Shown here in pieces: positions 15,437-21,964 of a DNA stretch of 33,800 nucleotides. This DNA is from an uncultured Collinsella sp. Its GTDB lineage: Bacteria; Actinomycetota; Coriobacteriia; Coriobacteriales; Coriobacteriaceae. Position 1 is the first letter of the stretch. Each line of letters starts with the position of its first letter. Position numbers and translations under genes: made by a program. The stretch lies in contig CAUFWM010000012.1 of NCBI GenBank assembly GCA_959596505.1, positions 1-33,800 on the forward strand, in the 5' to 3' direction. Below the pieces are notes generated by a model. That model did not search any database. It saw only the letters and a list, made by a program, of their open reading frames with translations, and had not been told where the DNA came from.

Positions 15437-15458
15437 TTTTAGAATTTTATTTCTAAAA
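15437..15458. promoter_or_regulatory. palindrome TTTTAGAA-N6-TTCTAAAA in a divergent promoter region
   Basis: Perfect 8-bp arms (15437-15444 and 15451-15458) between the ClpX-like operon and the first pseudo-methylase gene. TTCTAA-N3-TTAGAA occurs at the matching place in the second block (31845-31859). It is a likely operator. Confidence 0.5.
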
Positions 15459-15527
15459 GCTTAATGCAGTTGATACCCCCGTGGGTTAAGCTATAAACAC
15501 TCAATTTCAAATTCATCGGAGTTGGGC

Positions 15528-15536
15528 TGATAATAT
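15528..15536 (+). promoter_or_regulatory. extended -10 promoter of the first pseudo-methylase
   Basis: TGATAATAT fits TGn-TAATAT; the start codon is about 70 bases downstream. The second pseudo-methylase has TGCTAATAT in its promoter. Confidence 0.5.
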
Positions 15537-15609
15537 GAATTGACCGCGTCGTGCCATTGCCAACAACGACGCACTCCATATCGCACAACGCATGTCCGAG
15601 GAGGCAATC

Positions 15610-17196
15610 GTGCTTCTGTCTCGCGCAGAACAAGCAAAGCTAGGCCTTTATCATGCCTACAATCAGGATCCAGAGCCTCATAGCAGCGCATTTCTTGCAA
15701 ACCTGGTTTCCTTTATGGTCTCAAAACTCCAGCCAACGCTAAAAACTCATACGCTTATCGAGCTGTGCTGCCGAGATTTTGAGTTTGCCCAAGATTATGC
15801 AAATGGACCCGCATGGTCTATCTGGGGCATCGACCTTAAGGACCCCGAAAGCACCGACTTTAGAACTCGCGGCACATCCGCTGATCCGTCTTTTACATTT
15901 ACCAAAGCCGATGTCTTTGCCTCAACGCCAGAATCGGGTGCCGTGCCCCGTACCGATGAGCCCACGCTCATCTACTGCAGACCCCCCGAGCAAATCCCCC
16001 TCACTCAATTTGAGCCCTCGCTCGAAATTGCAGATGAGCATGTTCGGGATTTCCTTACGTCGAGGGCCCGTCAACTGCAAACACTTGTCGATGTACCAAG
16101 CCCGCTTTCGGTCAGCGAATGGTATTACGTTTTTCTCGCTGCTTCCCTTGCGTGTGAACGCCCGGATTCCATTGCGGTCGTACAAGTCTCCAACCGATTG
16201 CTCAACCTGGCACGCGCCGCAGACGGGCGCCGCCTGCTCTGCCAGCTTGGACTATTGACAGCGATAGTGTTACTTCCCAATACGATCGCCGCCAATAGCG
16301 ATGGCTACGCCTTACTATTTCTGAGCGACCGTAAACCCAACGAGCCATATTTCCTCTTTGATGGGCGGTCATTTGACAACAAGCCCATGACAAGCGAGCT
16401 CATGCATCAGATCCAAGACTCGATTAGTTATGCTTACGCCAAGACAACCGATGTGACGCATTGGCGTCTCGGCGATCGAGGTGCCGAAAAAATCTGGCCT
16501 TTACTTCCCAGTGCTAAAAGCACCTCTTTTGCAGAGGAGTCCTTCGTTCGCTTTGGCAGCGTAGCGGACATACGCCGCGGCATTCCCCGTAGCACTCTTT
16601 TAAAGATGCCACAGATGGGTCTTAGCAGAACGGACCGACGAATTGACTGCTACTACCTATCGCTTAAACACTTAGTCGATGGAACGGTTATCGGTTTCGA
16701 AGATCTACCCGAGCGCGTATCCGACACGGATATTTACGATATGGGCGATACGGATCCAGGTCTTTTCTATCGTCTCAAACCGCTGGGCGAGTATGAAACC
16801 TGCATACTGATCTCACGCTTCGGACCACCATTTAAGCTGGCCCTCGTAGTGCCGGGAAGCATGAGGCGCGAGCCGGTGCCTCAGAAACCTCAGTTATGCC
16901 CTAAACTCATTGTCCCCTGCGATGTCGTCTTCTGCGCATCCTTTAAAGATGAACTACTAGCACGATTCTTCTTAGCCTACCTGTCATCCGATGAAGGACA
17001 GCAGAAACTCTTAGCCTCCTCACACGGAGACTCGCTTGCGCAGCTATCTCCTAAAGACCTGCGAAGCATGACCGTGCCTGTTCCCGGGCAAGCAGAACAG
17101 GAGCGCTGCGCGCAAGAGTACGAAGCAAAACAGCGCGCCTACGAGGATGCCCTTAAGCAGGCGGGACATTACGCCGCGAGTAAGGGGACGATGTAA
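15610..17196 (+). CDS. degenerate N6-methylase / specificity-subunit-like fusion (copy 1)
   Basis: A 528-residue protein laid out like an HsdM methylase core followed by a single HsdS-type target-recognition region. Where motif I should be it reads LIELCCRDFEFAQ; at motif IV it has YCRPPEQ instead of NPPF/Y. The S-adenosylmethionine and catalytic sites therefore look lost. The later part (FGSVADIRRGIPRS, then ETCILISRFGPPFKLALVVPG and FLAYLSSDEGQQKL, LSPKDLRSMTVPVP and a final helix) follows the pattern of type I S subunits. GTG 15610 is chosen for GAGGAGG five bases before it; ATG 15592 in the same frame has none. No hsdR is nearby, so it is not an ordinary type I system. Its partner is the protein at 32089. 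Likely role: DNA binding without methylation. Confidence 0.62.
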   Translation: MLLSRAEQAKLGLYHAYNQDPEPHSSAFLANLVSFMVSKLQPTLKTHTLIELCCRDFEFAQDYANGPAWSIWGIDLKDPESTDFRTRGTSADPSFTFTKADVFASTPESGAVPRTDEPTLIYCRPPEQIPLTQFEPSLEIADEHVRDFLTSRARQLQTLVDVPSPLSVSEWYYVFLAASLACERPDSIAVVQVSNRLLNLARAADGRRLLCQLGLLTAIVLLPNTIAANSDGYALLFLSDRKPNEPYFLFDGRSFDNKPMTSELMHQIQDSISYAYAKTTDVTHWRLGDRGAEKIWPLLPSAKSTSFAEESFVRFGSVADIRRGIPRSTLLKMPQMGLSRTDRRIDCYYLSLKHLVDGTVIGFEDLPERVSDTDIYDMGDTDPGLFYRLKPLGEYETCILISRFGPPFKLALVVPGSMRREPVPQKPQLCPKLIVPCDVVFCASFKDELLARFFLAYLSSDEGQQKLLASSHGDSLAQLSPKDLRSMTVPVPGQAEQERCAQEYEAKQRAYEDALKQAGHYAASKGTM

Positions 17197-17205
17197 CGGC
17201 CGGGG

Positions 17206-17242
17206 TTGACAGGCTGTCCGGACTTTTCCGACAGCCTGTCAA
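17206..17242. terminator. hairpin between convergent genes
   Basis: TTGACAGGCTGTC (17206-17218) and GACAGCCTGTCAA (17230-17242) form a perfect 13-bp stem, with no T tract on either strand. It lies between the convergent genes ending at 17196 and 17268. Confidence 0.6.
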
Positions 17243-17267
17243 TCAGGCGCGCCGATCAGCGCGGCGG

Positions 17268-17885
17268 CTAAAGATTCTCATCGGACTTTGCGCTGGCTTT
17301 GCCCGCCTCTTCGCCCGCGATCAAGTCCCTAACCGTTATATGCGCACCGTACGTAGCATCCTCGATCTTTTCCATAACATCAGGGTCGCAAGTTCCCCAA
17401 ACATCTTTGAGGACTCGAGCCAATCCCCAAGCGGCGCTGAGCAGGACGTCAACATCCTTTAGATCTAAATGATCGACCGTAAAGGGACAGTACTCGCGCT
17501 CCAGCAGATAGGTGTCAACAGCCTCAATTGCCTCAGCCACATACTGCTCAAGATCGGGATGGGGATGGAAGGCACACAGAGCCTTGTGCGGATCGGTCGG
17601 CTCGATCCAATACAGCGTTGTCGCATCCTCGCATTTCTCGAGCGGATAACGCTCGACTGCCTTCTCCCAGCTTTCATACCAGGGATCGGCATCACCGTCC
17701 GTCATCGACCTGCAAAGATCAATCGCCGCAGAAACAGTCGCACACGAATATCTATAGCTGGCGTCTTTCTTAAACTCATCATTGAGCTCGACGTCGCCAG
17801 ACAGCTCCGCCTCCATGACCAGGAACGGACCGTCCTCATCCGTAATGCTCATGGGATTGTTGTTGCACTCATAGTCCGGATACAT
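17268..17885 (-). CDS. acidic protein of unknown function
   Basis: A 205-residue soluble protein, strongly acidic, with no signal peptide. Features: MYPDYECNNNPMSITDEDGP at the start, a Tyr/Trp-rich middle (WYESWEKAVERYP, LYWIEPTDPHK), then two predicted helices (EQYVAEAIEAVDTYLLERE and VDVLLSAAWGLARVLKDV). I do not recognise a family; small acidic orphans of this kind are sometimes immunity proteins or antirestriction factors, but nothing here proves it. ATG 17885 is chosen because TTGGAG lies upstream; five more codons are open to a GTG at 17900. An ACCAATATG box stands just before it. Confidence 0.65.
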   Translation of the reverse strand: MYPDYECNNNPMSITDEDGPFLVMEAELSGDVELNDEFKKDASYRYSCATVSAAIDLCRSMTDGDADPWYESWEKAVERYPLEKCEDATTLYWIEPTDPHKALCAFHPHPDLEQYVAEAIEAVDTYLLEREYCPFTVDHLDLKDVDVLLSAAWGLARVLKDVWGTCDPDVMEKIEDATYGAHITVRDLIAGEEAGKASAKSDENL

Positions 17886-17901
17886 TTTGTCTCCAATCAC
17901 T

Positions 17902-17910
17902 CATATTGGT
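17902..17910 (-). promoter_or_regulatory. ACCAATATG box before the gene at 17268
   Basis: Third copy of the minus-strand 9-mer, 17 bases before the ATG at 17885. Confidence 0.45.
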
Positions 17911-17939
17911 TTGTTAGCTTATGCTGCCGTACGGACACA

Positions 17940-17992
17940 TTAACAAGCGATATCGAAACCGCGCTCGCGCGGAAAGTTGTCGCCCTCGCGCC
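17940..17992 (-). pseudogene. 3'-end remnant of a copy of the gene at 19021
   Basis: The 32 bases 17932-17963 are identical to 19013-19044, and the similarity continues to about 17990. On the minus strand this encodes the last residues (RGFDIAC and stop) of the protein at 19021-19347. Nothing upstream continues the frame, so only the end of a former copy survives. Confidence 0.7.
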
Positions 17993-17994
17993 AA

Positions 17995-18051
17995 TCTGCA
18001 AGTTTTTCTCATCGCGTGACAAGAGCTTGCGATTTCTGCAAGTTTTTCTCA
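17995..18051. repeat. two tandem copies of an imperfect 40-bp repeat
   Basis: TCTGCAAGTTTTTCTCA occurs at 17995-18011 and 18035-18051, exactly 40 bases apart; the bases after each copy are also alike (GCG-N-GA-N-AAGA-N-CT). Each unit also holds GCAAG and CTTGC ends able to pair. It lies just after the stop of the membrane protein at 18083, so it may form its transcript end. Confidence 0.6.
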
Positions 18052-18082
18052 CGCCGCGATAAGAACTCGCATGGTCGCCCCG

Positions 18083-18907
18083 CTACCTACGCCACGAGGC
18101 AGCAAGGATAATGGGAATCCCGGCAAGGCACACCACCAAGGCTACGGCTGCGAACGCAAGCGCGATGGCCACGCTCACGACGACATAGGCCACGGCAATG
18201 AAGGCCAGCGCCAGCAGGCAGGCAAGCAGCTCGGCCACGTAGCACAACACCAGGTTCGAGCTCGCGCGCTTCAGCAGGACGTCGGCGAGGCGGACAAGCT
18301 CGACGGCAAAGCCGCTGCCGAAATTACGGCCAGGGCCCTTGGCAAGGAACCACTTGAACAGGCACATCAGGGCGCAGCCCAGCATGATCATGATGGAAAC
18401 GGCCCATGCATTGTGCCCCGACTCAACAAGGCCCTGGTCACCCATCGCGCTGCCGTTGATGAGCCAACTCGTCCCATAGCCCATGAACGGCATCGCCAGC
18501 AGCAGGCAGGCGCTCACCGCGGCGAGAAGGCGCGACACGCGCTTGCTGAAAACCGGAGCCTCGCAGATGAGTCCAAGTCCCTCGCGAACGCGCCAGGCGG
18601 CATGGTAGGCGGGGTACGCCGCGATGAGCGCAGCCACGAGCAGCGACGCCCAATCGGACCCGGGCGCCGCCGACGCGTACTCCGCGATCGCAGAAACTGA
18701 GCAGTTGGTGTGGAACGACTCGTTCAGGAACAGCGCGACCTCGCCCTTCCAAACGCAAAACGGGGCGGCGACGGAGGCGATGCCGACAACGGCAATCGCG
18801 GCGGCGGCAATAAGCGGCGCGCCCTGCACGAGCTTGACGACCTCGCCCTTGGCGGTGCGGGGCGCGGTCTCAACGGCGCTGGATGGAATTTGGATAGAAG
18901 TGTTCAC
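18083..18907 (-). CDS. polytopic membrane protein of unknown function
   Basis: A 274-residue protein with a polar N-terminus and five or six hydrophobic stretches: LIAAAAIAVVGIASVAAPF, SLLVAALIAAYPAYHAA, LLAAVSACLLLAMPFMGYG, AVSIMIMLGCALMCLFKWFL, then a long pair from LCYVAELLACLLALAF to VCLAGIPIIL, ending in WRR. No catalytic motif is seen. GTG 18907 is chosen because AAAGGA lies six bases upstream; eight earlier codons are open to a TTG. The last 30 residues have a near copy in a remnant at 21712-21807. It is downstream of the gene at 19021 on the same strand, with 113 bases between. Confidence 0.65.
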   Translation of the reverse strand: MNTSIQIPSSAVETAPRTAKGEVVKLVQGAPLIAAAAIAVVGIASVAAPFCVWKGEVALFLNESFHTNCSVSAIAEYASAAPGSDWASLLVAALIAAYPAYHAAWRVREGLGLICEAPVFSKRVSRLLAAVSACLLLAMPFMGYGTSWLINGSAMGDQGLVESGHNAWAVSIMIMLGCALMCLFKWFLAKGPGRNFGSGFAVELVRLADVLLKRASSNLVLCYVAELLACLLALAFIAVAYVVVSVAIALAFAAVALVVCLAGIPIILAASWRR

Positions 18908-19020
18908 GATTTTCCTTTCAACAGAGATCAAACCGGAAACGCCGGCAACTAGGATGCAGCCTCTAGTCGGCTCCGATTAGAGATTGTTCGCCCACATTGA
19001 TACCAAGTCGTGCGGACACA

Positions 19021-19347
19021 TTAACAAGCGATATCGAAACCGCGTCCACGTGGAGAGTTGTCGTCCTCAATCCATTCGAGCCCGACGCACTCATCGATCC
19101 CTGCATCGGGGACTGACGACCATCTAAACTCGAAACCAAGCTGGTCAAGCTCATCGACTCGCCCACGGATCACTCCGTAAACATCCAACGCATTCTCGAA
19201 ATCCTCCGAAGACGCGTAGCCTCGCTCGCACTGCTTGCGCATCTGATGCAAGCGACCCATGGCGGCGGCGATAATCTCGCGAAGAGCGATAACCTCGCGC
19301 TCGCACACATCGATGTTTCCTTCGTTGAGCTTGATGCAATCGGGCAT
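19021..19347 (-). CDS. small helical protein of unknown function
   Basis: A 108-residue soluble protein: a helical N-terminal half (CEREVIALREIIAAAMGRLH, then MRKQCERGYASSEDF) and a C-terminal half ending SPRGRGFDIAC. I do not recognise a family. ATG 19347 is chosen because GGGAGG lies six bases upstream; the open frame extends to 19662, but that part crosses the divergent promoter and the start of the DUF6076 gene and is not real. A remnant of its 3' end is at 17940. It is divergent from the DUF6076 gene and shares a 109-base control region with it. Confidence 0.62.
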   Translation of the reverse strand: MPDCIKLNEGNIDVCEREVIALREIIAAAMGRLHQMRKQCERGYASSEDFENALDVYGVIRGRVDELDQLGFEFRWSSVPDAGIDECVGLEWIEDDNSPRGRGFDIAC

Positions 19348-19386
19348 AACGGCCTCCCTGGTTTTAAGCCTTTTCGCTTGACTCCA

Positions 19387-19415
19387 TTGAACAGCCGCGA
19401 ACAGCCGCGTAATAT
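19387..19415 (+). promoter_or_regulatory. promoter with tandem 10-mers in the spacer
   Basis: TTGAAC (19387-19392), 17 bases, TAATAT (19410-19415). The spacer is filled by GAACAGCCGC repeated twice head to tail (19389-19398, 19399-19408), one helical turn apart, as expected of an operator. It drives the gene at 19457. Confidence 0.6.
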
Positions 19416-19456
19416 GACTTTTATCGCGTTTTAAATTTTGGCTGTTTGGAGCATCG

Positions 19457-21616
19457 ATGCTTGAGTCCGAAAAAGAACCATTTAGCTGGGGTTTTGAGGC
19501 TGGCTTTCTTCGCTCCCCCGTCAATCCCCGTATGCTTCTTCTTAACAGGACGCCAGAGATTGATTGCGCCGGTGACGGAAGCACATCCGGCAATGCAAGC
19601 GCATGGAGTCTCGTCTCCATAGCCAACGATCTATTACGCGTCGACTTAAGCTCGCTTTTCAACGAGATTGGGAACCACTTTCGTGAGCGAGCAGAACTTC
19701 GCTTTTATATCGATTTGCAGAACGCCATTCGACAGCCTCCTGCCGCTCCTCACCATGTGCAACACACCTCGATAGACTCCGCATCCGAGCCAGACCATGA
19801 CGACTGGCTCGATCCAGACGATCCCGACCAAGAGCCCACCCAAGCAGAATTGAACGAAGCTGAAATCGCTATCAACCTTCAAAAACAAAAGGAACGCGAC
19901 CTCGATTTCTTTGCTCCGATATTCGACGAAGCCATTACAAGCCATGCACACGGAGAGATTTCCGGCATGGCCAGATATCTCCTTGAAAATGTCTGTAGAC
20001 AGTGTGTCATGAACATCACGGCGATTCCCGACTATCGCTATTACAGCTGCTGGATGTACAACAACGCTATTGAGTGCGACGAGATCAACCGCCTGTACCG
20101 CGCGGTGATTACAACATCGGACCAACTCAACAAGCAAGAAATGGCGTCCCTCTTCAGCTCCTATCTCCAGCTCGAGTCGAACGACATGAGCATTAACGCT
20201 ACCAACGGCGAGACTGATCTAACAGCACCAGTGCCGTATGACCGCGACAATCCTATACGCAACTTTCCCAAGGCGAAATCTCAGATAGAAACAGCTTGCG
20301 TCTGCACCAATATCGATCTCTTTCGAGCGCTTCTCATTGTTTTTTATCAGGAATGTCTGGAGCTTACCCCGCTGCTTAAAAACACCGAGGCACCTAGCCT
20401 GCTCGCGCAAAACGAAGAGTTTTTCCCAGCCGCCATCAAAACAAGCGACCCGCGACAATTCCGATTATTCGATGAGCAGCTGCAAGCAATCATCCGCTTT
20501 GGCGAAGCTTTTGTATACGCAGCCAAAAAACACTTGCCCGGAAACGAAACGGCTCAAAAGCTCGAAGAGCATTTGAATGGAATAAAGCGCATGAATAGCG
20601 CCCCCTTTATGCAGGCGTTTCGTAAAAACTATCTCGAGGCTATGCGCGAGAACCAGATCTTCGCAAATGGAGACTTCCATACGCATGCAGAGCTTAACGA
20701 CCAGGAAAACCTCAATAGGCTCGTTGGGCTTCAAGCCGTTATTTCAAAGGCAGGAGAGCTCTACTTCACCGAAGAGGAATGGTCCTTTGCAAGCCTTTAT
20801 GCCCGCATCCTTCACGAGCTGCTGCTGTGCGGCATTATGCCGATAGCATGCCAAACCTGCGGTTCGCTCTTTTTTCCAACTGGTCCCAACAGCAAGTACT
20901 GCGACCGATATAGCGAGGAGACCAAGCTCTACTGCAACCCGCGATATAACGCCAAAAAACATCTTGGTCGCAAATCGCCCCGCGATGTCGCGCTCAATAT
21001 GCAGAGAAAAGCCGATACGGCGTATAAAAATGGCCTAGCGGATTGTGCCCACTATTTTGAGCGTCTTGGCAACTTTGTCCTCAATGGCATTGGTCCAACA
21101 TACCAAGCGAGTGACCTTATTTCCGACGAGCTCTATTCAACATGGCTGTCTATCGTCAACCAGCCCAATTGCAGGACAGAAATCAAACGACCGGATAGAA
21201 TCGGCTTTCCATACTCTGTAATGTGGTACGGAGTCGTCCGCGATGGCAATCGTTATGTTCGAGTCGAGTTTTCCGGAGCCGAGTACCCAGCGCTTTTTGA
21301 ACGTTTGGGCCAACTTGCCGAAAGCCGACAATCAAAATGCACGTTGGATTTCAAGGGGCCCGGCGAGCACCCATACAGCTCCTGGCATATCAAGTTGTAC
21401 AAGTTGCTGGAGATCATTGCGCAGATAAATAACGCCGATCAGATGACAAAACCCATTCCATTGCTTGGAATTGATGAGCCCGAGCGTGTCTCAACCGACC
21501 TGACGGTTCAGGACACTTGGAACACGCCCGACGCATGTGTCTGCAGTACCGGCATGATCGATGACCTCAGCTTTACCGTGTATACAAAGGGATATGACCC
21601 GGAAAAGCAGGGCTAA
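19457..21616 (+). CDS. DUF6076-like protein with a cysteine zinc cluster
   Basis: A 719-residue soluble protein. An acidic low-complexity linker (DDWLDPDDPDQEPTQAE) lies near residue 120. A long, probably helical middle follows, and a compact Cys cluster at about residues 468-495 reads CQTCGSLFFPTG, KYCDR and YCNPRYNAKK. This CxxC...YC...C layout beside a following basic segment is typical of DUF6076-type proteins, which I recall only as uncharacterised. The cluster resembles the zinc site of CGNR-type fingers, so nucleic-acid binding is possible. ATG 19457 has GGAG five bases upstream and a good promoter. I see no clear terminator after it; 21617-21913 holds only a gene remnant. Confidence 0.65.
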   Translation: MLESEKEPFSWGFEAGFLRSPVNPRMLLLNRTPEIDCAGDGSTSGNASAWSLVSIANDLLRVDLSSLFNEIGNHFRERAELRFYIDLQNAIRQPPAAPHHVQHTSIDSASEPDHDDWLDPDDPDQEPTQAELNEAEIAINLQKQKERDLDFFAPIFDEAITSHAHGEISGMARYLLENVCRQCVMNITAIPDYRYYSCWMYNNAIECDEINRLYRAVITTSDQLNKQEMASLFSSYLQLESNDMSINATNGETDLTAPVPYDRDNPIRNFPKAKSQIETACVCTNIDLFRALLIVFYQECLELTPLLKNTEAPSLLAQNEEFFPAAIKTSDPRQFRLFDEQLQAIIRFGEAFVYAAKKHLPGNETAQKLEEHLNGIKRMNSAPFMQAFRKNYLEAMRENQIFANGDFHTHAELNDQENLNRLVGLQAVISKAGELYFTEEEWSFASLYARILHELLLCGIMPIACQTCGSLFFPTGPNSKYCDRYSEETKLYCNPRYNAKKHLGRKSPRDVALNMQRKADTAYKNGLADCAHYFERLGNFVLNGIGPTYQASDLISDELYSTWLSIVNQPNCRTEIKRPDRIGFPYSVMWYGVVRDGNRYVRVEFSGAEYPALFERLGQLAESRQSKCTLDFKGPGEHPYSSWHIKLYKLLEIIAQINNADQMTKPIPLLGIDEPERVSTDLTVQDTWNTPDACVCSTGMIDDLSFTVYTKGYDPEKQG

Positions 21617-21711
21617 GGCTGATGCCGCCGTTTCTAGCGGAGACGAAGGCCACAGGGCAAGGCCGGTTCGCGGACGGCGCGGGCCATTGGGAGAAAATCT
21701 CCTCCCATCGT

Positions 21712-21807
21712 CTATCCATGCGACAAGGCGGCGATCATGAGGGGAAGCCCGGCAAAGCACAGCACCAAGGCCACGACTGCAAATGCAAGCGAGATCAAGG
21801 CACAATG
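21712..21807 (-). pseudogene. 3'-end remnant of a copy of the membrane protein gene at 18083
   Basis: The minus strand reads LAFAVVALVLCFAGLPLM and a few more residues before a TAG at 21712-21714, against LAFAAVALVVCLAGIPII at the end of the protein at 18083. The nucleotide match is also strong around 21740-21790. The rest of the gene is gone. Confidence 0.65.
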
Positions 21808-21964
21808 AATCGCGAGCCCATCCGGGCATCTCTCGGGACGATGAGCCTAACGTATGTAGCAAAAGGCCGTCTGCCGCCCTATAATCCCTGGAACAGACTA
21901 AAGAAATAGCTGTTTGATAAAATTTTCAATTATGAATAATTGGAGGGGTTGGGAGGAGCTGCAA

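Noticed and set aside
15610..17196. Ordinary type I restriction system
   Set aside because: No hsdR gene and no catalytic methylase motif in either fusion protein.
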